The notes: a model not told the origin generated them from the sequence alone. A DNA stretch of 64,000 nt from Neopestalotiopsis rosae (GCA_023078685.1 JALGAS010000008.1:1116001-1180000); one strand, 5' to 3'. Positions 1-13,117 are shown, numbered from the stretch's first letter. Numbers and translations are program-made.

Positions 1-3000
1 CCCTTGCCTCCCCCGGAAAGCCTTGTATTTTGTTCAGGATTTAGGTGAATGAAAGCAACAATTTATCGTTGCAATCAAAAAAATGCCAGTGTTCCCACTT
101 CGTGGGTCCCGCGGATGCCAAGTACATAGTAGTAGTATTGCTGGGGCCCGCGAGCGCGGGAATTTTCTCGTTACTTTTTTGTCTTTTTTTCCTGGCCCGT
201 CCCGAGCATGTGCTAATGGGTCATTGTTTCCTGTGTGTACCTCTTTTTGTGACTCCATCAGGTTATGCCTAGATGGATGTGGGGGGTTCCCGAAGAAGGC
301 CCTTCGTAATATCGTGACAGTCTTTCATTACGGGTCCTGTGTAATAGCCGGCGGCGATATCAAGGGGAGAGCCGCGTCTCGTGGGCCCCGGAAGCCTGAG
401 CCCCATCATTCTGTCCAATACGTAGTATTCCGCCTTGGTCCCTTTTGCGTGGTGAAGGGGGAGAAATTATAATTCTCAGCCTCGCAGGGTTGTGGGAGAG
501 GCTGTGTTGCCAATTACCGGGACTCGTTGAGTTGTCCTTGACTCGGCCTGTGTGAACAGCTTGCTGTAGAGTGACAATTTGATCGTGGCCGTCGTTCTGG
601 CTTCTGAACAAGAGCTATGTACATGATTTGTGAATCGCTGGAAATTACGATGCCTTACAGTATTCAAATGGAGTTACCAATATGTCTGGTCTACAGAGCA
701 TGCTCAACCTGAGGATATAATTCAGTTGTTGGGCTACTTGAATCCGACTGGTCGCTGCATAATCCAGGTTACCATTCTCGCTATTACGTTTCGATACTCT
801 GATCAGCATGTATTCTATTCTGCGCAGGGCTATACATTCATTAAAGATCGTTGAAGAATTTCCATATAGCGAACTAGTCAAGTGAGCATAACCATCGTGT
901 CTCATTTCCATGTGTACCAATGATCAAAGAAGGATGCTCTTTGGTATATAGACAGAGGTTGTTTCTTTTATGGAAGGAATTTCTTATATGCTTTTGGTTA
1001 TGGTTTTATTTCATTTCTCTTATTCTTTCCATGTTCTTGGTTCTGGTTGTGCGCGTAGTTCTGCTTGGTCAGTGTACCATCTCATTATTGCCCTATCGAC
1101 CTGCTCCCAGCAGGCGGGAACGGTTCTTTTCTTCGGGGCCACGATCAGAAAGTACAGACCAGTACCCTTGAGTCCTTCTTCCAGGATCGGCGGGAGAGTT
1201 CTTTCGATTCGTTTTTCATTACACAATAACTTTTTGTAATAACAGCGAAAGTTGCGATATCAAGCAATCAAACCTTCGAGTGGCGAGGATTAGGCGACCG
1301 AAATATGACGAAGAGGAAACACTCCTCCATTTCTCTTTGTTCGGTTTCTCGTAATGATCGACTGTATGACCAAAACCAGTCTAGTAGGCAACTCAACATC
1401 CTGATATCCAGTGCTGAAACATATCTGACTTGGGTCAGCCAGGACATTTCTCATTGCGTAATCGCACAGTACGTTGCTCGTGAGTTGTGAACTTCCATAA
1501 TGACCACAAGGTACATCTCGACCAAGTCACTCGTTCCTGCAGTGAAGTCTCGCTTGATCAAGTGTCCTTGGTTCTCTTCAGTAGTATTCGCCTATTATAT
1601 TAATGCTATATCACTCGTGTCTTTTCTTGATTTGCCACGCCGTCCGTCTCGTACCTGACGGCGATGGCTTCTACTTTCTATTGCTCGCCTAACAAGAGAA
1701 CCACAGATCATATATCCCACGTGGGAACTCTTGTCTAGCGAGACCGCAGTGGTATCATATCGTGCAACTCCTCTGTCGAGTGTTCGAGTCATGGATATCG
1801 ATTATTCATCCTACGTGATAACGACCTATTCTTTCTGGAAAATATATTCATATCACTTTTGATAGCGATGGTATTCCCATTTTCGCCAGTAATTCGAACA
1901 TCAACAAACTAGAAGTCGAGATCCTTGTATATAAGAGTCTCTATATCAAAACGTAGGAGCCTCGAACAATCTATGGAAGACTATGCTGCATATTAGGCCC
2001 TTCTACCGGGATGTCCCCGTGTTATTGGATGCTGCTGAGGTGGGTTGGATCGGAGTGCCAAGTACTACCTATACCTGGCAACTTCACAGGTGAGGTCCAG
2101 TGCCGCAAGCTCATTTTTGTTGGGAGGCTGTCATCCGATCTGTCAACCATGATCTGCTGTAACTCTCCCATAGTATTGAGGGGGGGCGTGTGGGAAGAAG
2201 AAGAGGAAGAAGGGTATAGTCCGTCCCGCGCCGTGGGAGTGTAAGTTAGCATGGTAGCTATCATCGTAGTCCATAGAGGGTGGGAGAAACCTGGAGGCAG
2301 ATCGGATATATGTCCCAGACTAGTCCAGGGACAATTGAGCTAGTCTTTCGAGGTGGTGTTGAGATGCCATTACTAACGGTATTGAGGAATGGTTCTAGAT
2401 GCCAATATCTGTTCCCCAATGGATCGACACCCGGCTCCAGCCTTGGCCAATGGGATATGTTTCATCGATCAACGATCAAGTGTCTACAAGGAGCTCGATC
2501 GACGCTCAGCATAGAGAACTCCCCAGAAGCTCCACGGGCAGCGGGGAGATTATCCTCCCAGCCAACGAAGTGAAGCCGAATCATCCCGCCTGGTGGCATG
2601 TTCCGGAAACCTCCTCATCTGCAGGCCCTGGCCAGGTGGCGTCTAGTTGCCTCCTCTTATTTCCTTCCCTTCTAACCTCTGTTCAGTCTTCACAGCCGAA
2701 CGGCTCCTGTGCGTAATACGTGGCTCCCCGTTCCTGCAGGACAAAGCAAATGAAATCAGGTCCTCTGCTTAAAAGCTTCGCACCTCATATGTCCTCGTCT
2801 CGCTCTTTTCGCTACTACCCGCCTACTTTCCTAATCCGGCGTTTCGTCCTGGGTTTGGACCAACGAGAATCCGCGATCTACAAAGTGGGGTCCGTTGGAT
2901 GTTAATATATACTGTACCTACCTGCCACACACCCGAGCCGCTTACCGAAAGCAGCTTGTGCTTCTCTACATGTTCTTCTGCACGCCGCCCTGTCCTGCTG

Positions 3001-5266
3001 TTGCCTGTCTGTACGTCTTCCATGGGTTCCGTCCTTGACATGGCTTCCTCCGCAAAGTGGTTGACTAAGGAAAAGTGAGTTACCATTCGCCAGTGAGAGA
3101 CAATACCTGCAGCTCTTTAGTCGAGGTAGCAAGGCATACACATACATAGTAGCAAGGTGTACGCATACATGGTAACAATGCCGGTCAACCATGCAAGGCC
3201 GGGTGAGCGACAGTAACCCCCCCTCTTCTGTAAACACACATCTCCGCACACCTACAACAGAAATCATTAGAGGTAGAACAGGATGTATTCACTTTACTAT
3301 CTCTTCACCTATCACTATCAAGCCCACCTCACCTCAAGTCCTATGATCTGGACAGAGCTGAATCCCAGTCCTATATCACAGCGATCGGGGAATTAATCAG
3401 TCCACCCTATCCTGACAATCTCAAGATTTCCGCACCCGTCATCGCAACTCAATCTATCTCCAAGCGCGGGAGGGAGGGGGGGTGGTTGGGTGTGAGGAGA
3501 CAGACGATCGTTTCCCTCTGTTTCTCCCCTCCTCTCAACTCTCTACTGTGTCTTTGTCTTTCTCCATGAACACCCCCACGGGTGGAACATCTTGGTAAGC
3601 TACTGTTTAGCAATGCAACTTTTCTTGCATATTCACTTGTGCTCCTGCTGTACGCTGTACATTCTCAAAAAAGCAAGGCACCCAGTCACTGGCCTGCCAG
3701 CTACACCCACCCACTCACACACACACAGACATACGCATACACCAGTACATGAGTACCACTCCCTCTTTTAGTTTATCATGCAAACTTTCGTGCAGCAAGA
3801 AAAAGTAGAGCCTAGCCCCAATAAGAACGACGGCGTCGAGAACGTCCATGATCGTTCTAGAAGGCGTGTAATATGACTAGCGTTGTATACGCAAGGCAGA
3901 TAAAAAACAAAAAGCCTGATTAAGTGCTTACAGCAGCAGTAAACCGGTGGAGCTATCAAAGCAAAGAAATTACGTCTAGGCATGATTGCAAGTACGTAAC
4001 GGATCCCAACAAAAGAAAGAATAGGACCAATACGTTATCATTGATTGTGACAATGCCGGGCGGGCGCATCGAGGTCAGTCATATGGAACCATGTCCACGA
4101 AGCGAGAGTCCGCATATCGGGTGAGGTGATGATCACGCAAGGTGGTGGTTCAAACTGTTTCTGGGCGTCGCTTCGTCGAGAAACAGTGTCATTGTAGACA
4201 GAAGAAAAAGCCTAGTCGATTCACCAGTACGCGTAGATCAATACAAGAACTAGGTAATGGATTGACATCTTTGGACAGCAGCCTGTCGGGCAGATCTCGA
4301 AGCCTGCTGACGCGGGGAGTAAGGCACTAACTACTATTCCTGCTCAGAACGTGGGCTGACGAGGAGTAAACGCCGAAGCGAAAGAAAAGAGCTGATCTCC
4401 GGCTTCGTTGTGGCCTGTTCGAGGCTGTGATGAGCAGAGGGGGAAGAGGCGACGGTTCCATCCGAGTCCTTACCATGAGGGGAGCACTGTAATCGAGGTA
4501 GCATCGCGGCATGCCGAGAAAGCTGAGATAGTCATAGAGGGAGAGAAGGGGATATGAAATTCGGGTGCACGATTACGCGCTCTCCTGGAGCTGTAACCTT
4601 GATGCGTATGACGCTCGGATGGCAGCATGGCCCTCGAATAGCTATCAGGGACCCCACAGAGCTTTTGCTAATCGCCGCCAGCGAGCTTTGAAGTAGCATT
4701 GTGGCCGCGTGTTTCGAGGCTATCACGAACTTCTTTTCCGGCTGGCTTCCTAGGCGGCAATGTGACGCGTCAACGTGTGCCGTACGTACGTACGTTATCA
4801 ACGAGAGAAAAAGAACACTCCACAGCTGAAGGACCCTGACAGAAAGGACAATCTAGCCTTTGAGTGAAATGAATGGGGGCGGCAAAAAGGCATGAACCAG
4901 AATCTATTTCGTAGTCATGTTTCCTTGGGGGTGGGCCGCTCGAAAATAGGGCAAAAGGTTGCAACCTGGCGTCTGCGGGAGGTCTTTTGAGCTACCCGAT
5001 CCGGTACCAGACGCCCGCCTCGTTGTGCAAAGATGAAGAAGATCCACGTGGAGACAAAAGACGGTTTTATATTAACCCACAAAGCTACTATGGCTCATCC
5101 TGCGTAAGCCGCATTTCGTCCCTTGATCAAAGCTGTGCCTGCTTCTATTGGGCAGAGAATCCCATCATTATTTCTCGCCACCACAATGAGCGGATCACTG
5201 CTCGATCATGCCACCCATCAAGTTAAAGCAAAAGAGACGCTGAGACGAGAGGGAAAAGTCAACGAC
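1..5266. other. Intergenic region, no gene recognised
   Basis: I find no open frame here with a recognisable domain or a convincing exon chain; all frames are short and of low-complexity or random-looking composition. A pyrimidine-rich stretch around 3505-3565 followed by an ATG at 3567, ten codons and a GTAAGC-like donor resembles the start of a fungal gene, but no continuing coding exon could be found, so it is not called. A short (GTAC)n run lies near 4784-4796. Confidence 0.5.
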
Positions 5267-5972
5267 TTAGATGGAAGCTGACTCCTTGCTGATCTCCTCC
5301 AGAATGGCCGACTCGAGCGACTCGGGCTTGGTGGTGCTGGCCCATCGGTTCTTGACCTTGCCATCCTTACCAATCAGGAACTTCTCAAAGTTCCACTTGA
5401 CGCTCTTGATACCCATCAGACCAGGCTTCTCAGTCTTGAGCCACTTGAAGAGGGGAGCAGCATTGTCGCCGTTGACGTCGGTCTTGCCCAGGATAGGAAA
5501 GCTGACGCCGTAGTTGACCTGGCAGAAGCTCTGGATGTCGTCGTCGGTGCCTGGCTCCTGGCTACCAAACTGGTTGCAGGGGAAGCCCAGGATGACAAAC
5601 TGGTCTGGGTGCTTGGCGACAACGTCCTTGTAGAGCTTCTCCAGGCCAGCGTACTGGGGCGTGAAGCCGCACTTGGAGGCCGTGTTAACGACCAGGACGA
5701 CCTTGCCCTTGTACTCGTTCAGGTCCTTCTCTCCGCCCTTCTCTGTGCGGCGGGAAAAGAAAAATGCGCGGTTAGCCCACCTGCTCGACTTGGAAGGAGA
5801 CTCGGTAGTTGGGTCTTAGATATCATGGCTGCGGGGTATATGTGCAATGCAAGGGGAAAACACAGAATTTGAGTTTTTTAATTGGAGGGGCAGCAGCTAC
5901 TATAGAATCTGAAGGGACTCTTTACTTACTATCAAGGGGCTTGAAGTCGAAAAAGTTTGTTGCCGAAGCCAT
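5267..5972 (-). CDS. Glutathione peroxidase-like thiol peroxidase (Gpx3/Hyr1 type)
   Basis: Two exons (5972-5930 and 5742-5267) joined over a 187-nt GTAAGT...CACAG intron give a 172-residue protein. It should reduce hydrogen peroxide and organic hydroperoxides, in this subfamily usually with thioredoxin, and the yeast homologue also acts as a redox sensor for the Yap1 regulator. Visible landmarks are NTASKCGFT with the peroxidatic cysteine at residue 39, GFPCNQFG (Cys70, Gln72), Cys88 at the position of the resolving cysteine, and WNFEKF (Trp131). The length matches the yeast enzyme closely, and cysteine rather than selenocysteine is used. The Met at 5972 was chosen because it begins the conserved core. 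The frame stays open for a further 136 codons upstream (see findings), so a longer isoform is possible. Transcribed divergently from the FAD oxidoreductase gene. Confidence 0.93.
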
Positions 5973-7677
5973 TTTGCTGGTGGTGTGAAAGTGGTGAGTG
6001 GGGGATTTGAAAGCTGATGTTTGTGCAGTTGCAGAATCGTTTGCAGTGAAAGCGACAACGGGATGCGATTTCACGACGACGGAATCGGTCAATGGCGGTG
6101 GGTATCTAATTAGGGTGGGGTATCTCTTGGTATGACGATGAAAATAGCGGACAAACTCGAGTCGCACGTGGGAAGCAGAAGCAGGAGGAGAGGAGGGACT
6201 TCTTATGAGGAGGCTACGAGAACTGGCGGCAGCGAATCCAATGTGCTCTGTTGTGATCGGACCTTTGCCATTACCAAGCAGTCCCAGGAGACCCCGGGTT
6301 TGGCAGCGGATTTGATGTTTCGGCTGCAGCATGGCAAATCGGGATGAGAAGATTCCTGATGGACGGGTGCGGATAAGCAAGCACCAGGCACCTCAGTCAG
6401 TCATGCGATCGCTGTGCTGTGCTGGATGGGATGGCAATGGCCGATGTCTGTGACCACTGACCTGACCTGACCGAACCTGTCGCGCGTCTGATCGAAACCA
6501 AACTCGGTTCCGGACCCTCGAAACAGTAGTGACGTGGGCCTCGGCAACGAGCTAATCTGCAATCCCCGAGGCTTTGCAGCAGAGACAATGGCGATCGAAT
6601 ACAGTTTTACCAAACTACTAACTACCAACGAGGTTAGATGGCTGCACCGGTGGCCGGTTTCTCAATTCCATCAGTTCAGGACGGGTAAGGTTCTGGCTTG
6701 ACTGGCATGGCTGACCGATGGGTTGCTGACTCAAACCGAACGCGTTTTCTCATTATTATTCTTAGCTTCCCCCACCGCGGGATATCCATTCCACTGACCC
6801 AAAAACTTACCATGAATAGCAATTGAGATCGGCTTTTAATTTAAGATGGATAGCGTTCAATAGAGCCTCATTCATAGCTTTGCCATGATTCCATATATTT
6901 TGGAATCATCAAGAGTCGCATTTCTGGTCCATGGCTGACTTCGGGCACTGCCATTGCTCCGACGGCCCGAGCAAAGTGGGAATTGCAGTTGTTCTCGACC
7001 ATCACAACCTGACGATTCGTGCGGACGTGCGGACGTACGAATCCGCCCATGCCGCTCGCTCATGCAATTTCCTCATGCGCTGCCGGCTGGCAGAGTCGCC
7101 GAATTGTGAAAGCTCGCCTACTATCCAATGTATTCGTAGCGCACAACCTGGTAATTCTGCAAAGTTCTCGTATAGTTATGGACTTGAATGCGGCTGGTTT
7201 AAATGGAAAAAGCCGAACCACCGTCAACTAGAAAGACGTCAGTCAGCACGGGTACCTTGCACCAATGAAGGACTGCTAGACCAGCCAGAGCCACTCATAG
7301 CCACTGCATCTACCGAGAGCTGTCCCTGCCGATAAGCTCTTTTGATAGCTGTTTGCCAATCACCCCGCCGCGGGGTTGTCATCTGTTTCTTCAGGGACCC
7401 TGACGGACCAAAGAAGGAATGATTGCATCATACCACCATGGCCTGGCAAGCTCCAGTCGCTCCCGGCTCTTTCCTGCCTGCCGTGCGTGACTTTGCCCCT
7501 CGCCCCCAGTGCACCAGTCCACTAATCACAGCCTAACGGTCCTTTGGCTGGGCTTTGGGTTGCTGCTGACAGACGACAATCCACTTCTGCCACTTTGTGC
7601 ATGTGAATATCAGAATATCTGCTGTGCGCCCTATCTATACTTGACATACTCTAGCACGAGACGAGTATAGGGCGCTG
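5973..7677. other. Intergenic region between divergent genes
   Basis: This 1.7 kb separates the start codons of the glutathione peroxidase (minus) and the FAD oxidoreductase (plus), so it must hold both promoters. The part at 5973-6380 is open on the minus strand in frame with the peroxidase. I see no other gene. GACTGACC/GTCAGT-like short words recur around 6395-6480 without clear meaning. Confidence 0.5.
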
Positions 7678-9161
7678 ATGGAGCCTCGGCCCAAGAATAT
7701 CGTCATTGTTGGTGAGTATTGCAATATTGGACACCTGATCAACCTCCCCCCTCCTCTATAGATGGCGGGACCAGGCATGTTCATGATAGAAGAAGAAGAA
7801 GAAGCTCCCTCGAAATATACTTTACCCGGCATGCATTACATGAACAAGGTTTCCTGACCGAGCTTATAGGAGGAGGGATTATTGGATCGACAACTGCTTA
7901 TTACCTGACCCGACATCCCTCTTTTGACCCGGCTATTCATCGCATCACCATCCTTGAGGCGACTTCCATTGCAGCAGGCGCGTCAGGCAAGGCCGGTGGT
8001 CTTTTGGGGCTTTGGGCATACCCACAATGTCTCGTGCATCTCTCCTACCGCCTTCATGCCGAGCTGGCCGCTGAGCACGGCGGCGTGGAACGATGGGGGT
8101 ATCGCAAGGTAGGCTGCGGGACGATCACGGCGACTGTGAGGGCTCGCGACTTGAATGGGACGAGTAGCAGCAACGCTGGCCCGACGCGGCAAAGTGAACG
8201 GACTACTGCAAAGCTCATGGACGGCCAAACCAAGGACTGGGAGAAACTCCCCAAGCAAGACGAAGCTGCTGCCAAGTTACTGCAAAAGTCAAAGTTACCG
8301 TCCGATCTGGATTGGGTAGAAGGTGGTCTGGTAAAAGAGTACGCAGAGATGGGAAGGCATGGCTTCACCGAGACCGCTCAGGTTCATCCTTACCAGTTCA
8401 CCACTGCCATTGCCGACCTGGCAGAGAAGCAAGGTGCTCAGATCATACTGAACGCAAAGGTCACATCAATGAAACTTGATACCACAGGCACCAGAATCGA
8501 ATCCGTAGAATATCTGGACAGGACGACGCAAGAAAACAAATCCATCGTGGAAGTGACGGATGTTGTCATGGCGGCGGGACCATGGACCGGCCAGCTCATA
8601 CCCAGCTCCTCGGTCGGAGGATTAAGGGCGCACAGTGTCGTCTTCAAGGCCGACGTCACTCCCTACGCCGTCTTCACAAACATCTCCTTGCCGCGAGATT
8701 GGGTCCCTCCGCATCGAGCTGCCAGGGGAGAGAAAAGACAGCATAGAGGCAATGTTGACCCCGAGGTCTACGCCCGACCTGGAGGCGAAGCATATGCTTG
8801 CGGCGAGCCAGACCCCGGGGCACCGCTTCCCGAGACGGCGGATCTAGTCGAGTGCGACGATGCACAATGCGACGACCTTGTTGCCTATCTCGGAACAGTA
8901 AGTCCCGTCCTTGCTGCGGCGCCTGTGCCGGTGAAACAAGCTTGCTACCTTCCACGGCACATGAGGGAAGGAGAAGAACAAAATCCACTCGTTGGAAGGA
9001 CGACTGTGACGGGCCTGTGGATCGCTTCTGGACACACATGCTGGGGCATTCAAAACGGACCAGCCACTGGAAAGCTGATGAGTGAGTTCTTGCTTGATGG
9101 GGAAGCAAAGAGTGCAGACATCAGCGAATTAGACCCACTGAAATACAAGGTTGGTGTATAA
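7678..9161 (+). CDS. FAD-dependent oxidoreductase, DAO family (TDA3-like)
   Basis: Two exons (7678-7711 and 7870-9161) give 441 residues. The 34-nt first exon is needed to complete the dinucleotide-binding motif: joining over the GTGAGT...TATAG intron reads NIVIVGGGIIGSTTAYYL near residues 7-24, the classic Rossmann GxGxxG for FAD. Further family features are an acidic residue ending the second strand (ITILEATSIAAGASGKAGG) and the C-terminal GLWIASGHTCWGIQNGPATG segment that closes the FAD site in DAO-family enzymes. The overall pattern resembles yeast Tda3 and its filamentous-fungal relatives, whose substrate is poorly defined; I infer oxidation of an amine or amino-acid-like compound only from the family. 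It is convergent with the DapA-family aldolase gene. The long frame has in-frame sequence before exon 2, but that lies in the intron. Confidence 0.85.
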
Positions 9162-10137
9162 AGAGCGAAAGGTTGTGCGTGGCTTGAAGGAAGTATAGGA
9201 CTGGTCAATTTGCTCTTGAAAATCTCATCGTCGTTGATCACGTTCCACTGACGGATCTCATTGCTGTCGTGACATGGAAAAAAAAAAATCAATACATGTT
9301 TCCATCGTTTAAATTAGATGCAGCAGCAGCATGTTATGGAAGAGATCAGAGACTGTTCAAGTGCACTATAAGATTCTCGTAACTGTCAAGGACGAGTCAC
9401 GATTGGTGTATGACTTGTTGACGATATTACATGGCTAGAAGCGGCACGTTGATGCATACGTTATCTAGGCACATGAAGGAACAGCAGTGATGACACCGTG
9501 ATGGACAGATAATAGCCAAGGTCCGAAAGGCACGTTTTGTTTGTTCTTGACATCGAGGCCATCGGTAAACGTACATATACGATGAGGTATCATGTGGCAG
9601 CTGAGCACAATTGGCTGAGCTGCTGTGTCAATACCTACCATGATGTTTCCGAGTGTCGGTTTGGTTCTTCAAATATATGGACTTTTGGCAAAGGCTGGTA
9701 TAAGATGCCGGTTTATCACGATGGCGAAACTTTAGAACAAGACTTGAACGACTTCTTTCTCAACATTTGTACTACTAATGGGTGTTGCACGTGGCATGTG
9801 TATCTGTGAGCAGGCTGTCTTCGTTCGCTTTCTCAATTACTGCTTTTCTTTTTTCTGTGGGAGCAACTTTCACAATTAAATACGGCAACAAGGTTTGAAT
9901 ATTTCGTAAATCATTCATGACATGCTAAATAATGCTAGTATCTTGAAATAGAGTCAACAGAGATAAAATGCCAGACGACGTCAGTGAGTCTGGCCACAAG
10001 ACGTCGTGAGCCTTGCTTTCCCCATTCGCCGTGGGTTCTTTTTCCTTCTGGGACTTGCTCAAGGCAGGATTCGACGACGTCTGGGGAGAGTGTCAGGTCC
10101 CTTCAGCCTTGCGATATAATAGATCAATCTCTTTATT
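9162..10137. other. Intergenic region between convergent genes
   Basis: This is 3'-flanking sequence shared by the FAD oxidoreductase and the aldolase. The frame at 9537-9809 (90 codons) has no recognisable domain, no preceding promoter-like sequence and no homology I can name, so it is not called a gene. Confidence 0.5.
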
Positions 10138-11124
10138 CTACAGAGACTTTTCAACCTCCATGACTTCCGAGATGGCGTCGGCAATGGACGAAACCTTTGC
10201 CTTTTCGAGGCGCTTGAGCGGCGCGCGGGGGTGGCCGCCGTAGCCGTAGTAGGTCTGGATGGCCTGCTTGGTGCCGGCGATGGCGGCCTTGGTCAGGGGC
10301 CAGTCGCCCTTGGACAGGACCTTTTGCAGGGCAATGGCCTCCTGGACCTTGCCCTCGGAGTAGAGGGTCCAGACCTTGACGCAGACCTTGGGCATGACGT
10401 TGGCGCCGCCCGCGATGATGCCGCTGCCGCCCGAGACGAGCGTCTGCACCGTGAAGTCGCACATGCCGCCAAAGGCCATGTAGCCGCTGCCCTCCTGGAA
10501 AGGGGTCTTGGCGTCGGTGGCCAGGGCCACCCGCGTCAGCTTGCCCGTGTTGCCGCAGGTGAACTTTGTGCCGACAATGTTGGGGTGCTCGGCGAGCCGG
10601 ATGAGGAGGTCCGAGTCCATGTCGATGCCGGCGACGGCGCCCGGGTAGTTGTACAGGATCAGGGGCAGGGGGCTGGCGTCGGCCACGGCGACAAAGTAGC
10701 TCTCGACGACGGCCTCGTCGACGTGGGCCCGAAAGTACGACGGCGGCAGCAGCAGCACGTAGTCGCCGCCGGCCTTCTCCGCCTCTTTGCACAGCTCAAT
10801 CGTGCCCTTGACGCTGCCCTCGGTGGCGCCGACGATGATGGGCATCTGCCCGAACCCGGCGGCGTCCAGGGCCTCCCGCGTGGCCCGGGTCACGGCCAGC
10901 TTCTCCTCGCGGGTGCAGTGCGCCGCCTCGCCGTTGGACCCCATGGTCACGAGACCCGCGAGGCCGGCCTTGGCTAACCTCTCTGCGTGCTTCTTGATGA
11001 CGGGCACGTCAATCTCTTCCGTGTCCGGGTCGAAAAATGTCATGGTAGGGGCGTAGATGCCCACCGGCAGAGGCCGGCGGGTTGAGCTACCACCATTGGC
11101 AGCGGTGCCGTTACTGGCAGTCAT
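10138..11124 (-). CDS. DapA/DHDPS-family aldolase, probable 2-keto-3-deoxy-L-galactonate aldolase
   Basis: A single exon codes for 328 residues forming a complete class I aldolase TIM barrel of the dihydrodipicolinate synthase family. Seen directly: GSNGE at 62-66 (the GTTGE-like substrate loop), LYNYPG with the catalytic tyrosine at 158, and VGTKFTCGN with the Schiff-base lysine at 187. Fungi lack the DapA lysine route, so these proteins are catabolic aldolases. The divergent neighbour is a D-galacturonate reductase, and in several ascomycetes the reductase and the keto-deoxy-galactonate aldolase (GaaC/LGA1) share one promoter region, so that assignment is preferred. A 4-hydroxy-2-oxoglutarate aldolase-like role is the main alternative. 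The coding sequence is strikingly GC-rich at third positions, which also creates long spurious frames on the opposite strand. Product confidence is lower than family confidence. Confidence 0.85.
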   Translation of the reverse strand: MTASNGTAANGGSSTRRPLPVGIYAPTMTFFDPDTEEIDVPVIKKHAERLAKAGLAGLVTMGSNGEAAHCTREEKLAVTRATREALDAAGFGQMPIIVGATEGSVKGTIELCKEAEKAGGDYVLLLPPSYFRAHVDEAVVESYFVAVADASPLPLILYNYPGAVAGIDMDSDLLIRLAEHPNIVGTKFTCGNTGKLTRVALATDAKTPFQEGSGYMAFGGMCDFTVQTLVSGGSGIIAGGANVMPKVCVKVWTLYSEGKVQEAIALQKVLSKGDWPLTKAAIAGTKQAIQTYYGYGGHPRAPLKRLEKAKVSSIADAISEVMEVEKSL

Positions 11125-12552
11125 GATGATATATAGAGCACGTGTGTGTATATACTAGGATGGGGATAACAAGGTGGTTTGGTAGAGGATGATGAGAGTC
11201 TTGGGAAGGACTTGGTTCTTATTTTATAAAATGCGATTATGGAAGACGGGTTGAGAATGATCAACTAGGAGTATAAAAGGTCACACAAGAAGACGGGATG
11301 TAGAGACTATTTATGGGAAGTGGTAACAGAGGTTGGCCTCCCGGGCGAGGAGAGTAGACTCCGTCTTCATCACCTAATCGAGTTTTTGCTCCTGCAAGTC
11401 TGTCCCATGGGTTGAGAAGCGTGGGGAAAGGACTAGTACGAAAATGAGACAAATTTGAATTATACCTCCCAGCAAGTCTGAAGGCTCGCTCCAATCATGG
11501 TCCGAAACACGCCGACCACTCGGCTTGCTTCTTCGGAGGGCCCTACGCACATGACTGAAGCTAGCCAGTATGGAATATTTCATGTACGAAGTAGAAAAGA
11601 TGACTGCATCTTGAGAGAACAGTAAGGTGAATAGGGTCAGATTCATTTGTCATGTGATTGACTGCCTTGAAGTATTCGCGATGTTGCACATGGCTGTAGA
11701 AAAGCAAGGGGGGGACGACGATGCGTTCAAAACCATATGGATGGGGCGTCTTGTGTAGCGAGAAGAGTAGGGAAATAACGCATAGTCATGGTCAGACCAA
11801 ATGCTCTAACTTTCACCGTGACAGGGCTTCGGGCTTCAGGGATCCCTCGATCTGGGGTTTGTAACACTGCAGACGTGGCGGAATGGGTGTAGCCATTCAA
11901 TAGCCAAGTCTCAGAATCTGCAAATTGAAAATCGTGAAGGTTTGCAGCAACGTTGAAAATGTAGGTAACATGTCAGATGCTGACCGCAGACGAAACGGCC
12001 CAGCGCTGTTAGCAGCAGACAGAACGGCTACTGGCCGATGTGGATTAGCCGGTATCTTGGCAGACCCTTAGAATGGATCATGTCCTAAGGACTCTGAGAA
12101 CAGTATTCATCATGATGGTAAAATCTTAGGAGTTTGTAGAACACGACCATGGCTGCCAAGCAGCAACAGTAGTTCCGACGGTTCGGAATTCTTGAATGGG
12201 GGGTTTCAACCCACCGCTCACAGAAACATGAACTGACAGGCCACCAAAGCTTGTCCAGCTAAGATACCTGGACCAGGCTTTTTTCGATATCCTCATGACC
12301 GATCATAAATTTACCTACCTAACCAAGTCGCAAATTATGGATATCATCGTGGGGCGCGGCTTGTCGGCATGGACGCACGTATTTAACGTTGGACAGGCGA
12401 CTTCTAGGGATCCCAGGAGGATGGTACGGTTCTTGCTGATCAGTGCCCTGGAGGTCTTGGACGTTCGGAGAATAAGAATGGCTGGCGGCTTCAGTTCTGG
12501 GTGCAGATAGTAGTGCTGCTAACCTGGTACAGCCGAATTGATAATAAGGTGC

Positions 12553-12560
12553 CCCCCAAT
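12553..12560 (+). promoter_or_regulatory. Candidate GaaR-type element (CCNCCAAT)
   Basis: The sequence CCCCCAAT matches the CCNCCAAT core reported for galacturonate-responsive genes in Aspergillus and Botrytis. It lies between the divergent aldolase and reductase genes. The base before it is C rather than the preferred T. Confidence 0.45.
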
Positions 12561-12664
12561 CGCACAGAGAAAACAAATAGACGACGTTTCGACAATCCAG
12601 GATGCAGATGTTGCATGAAGTCTGGCCCGGAGATCGGTGGTGACGGAAGAATTGTTGAAATTAT

Positions 12665-12675
12665 TCCACCAATGA
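12665..12675 (+). promoter_or_regulatory. Candidate GaaR-type element, extended match
   Basis: TCCACCAATGA matches the complement of the extended motif TYATTGGTGGA at all 11 positions, as I recall that motif for Aspergillus galacturonate genes, and it includes the TCCNCCAAT form described in Botrytis. It is the best of the three sites between the two genes. Confidence 0.6.
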
Positions 12676-13117
12676 CGTGTGAGGGAATTGCGTTTTTGGT
12701 CAAGACACTATCGCCGGCTATAGACGGTAACCTCTCTCTCTTACCCGGTTGTGACCAGCCCAATCTATTAGTGCTGGTCGTGTATTTTCCATCCAGCTGG
12801 TCAACGGTGTACGTAGGCGCAAGATGCGACTTTGGTGGCGTCAGTTCATCTACTCGATTACCATGTTTGATGTTGAATATGAGCTCGATGCTGTACGACT
12901 TCTTCTTCAAGGTACCCAGGCTATAATGGGCAAAGAGTACAAGCACCGGGTGAATTCTATTCGATACACACCTTGACCTGCATAACGTTTGTCTTGGTAT
13001 TTCTTTCGAAGAATGCGGGGTAGAGACCGGAGCAGAGCCCGGGCCAAAGTCGTTGACACTGGCGTGGGGGCGGGATCCCGCGGGGTGAAATTGGATCATG
13101 GTGGGAACCGGCTGAGA

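Noticed and set aside
9537..9809. 90-codon plus-strand frame after the FAD oxidoreductase
   Set aside because: Lies in the 3' flank of convergent genes; no domain and no initiation context worth noting.
10151..10977. Long overlapping frames (213 and 248 codons) within the aldolase gene
   Set aside because: They are by-products of GC-rich third positions in the real aldolase; their composition is Arg- or Gly/Asp-rich with no domain.
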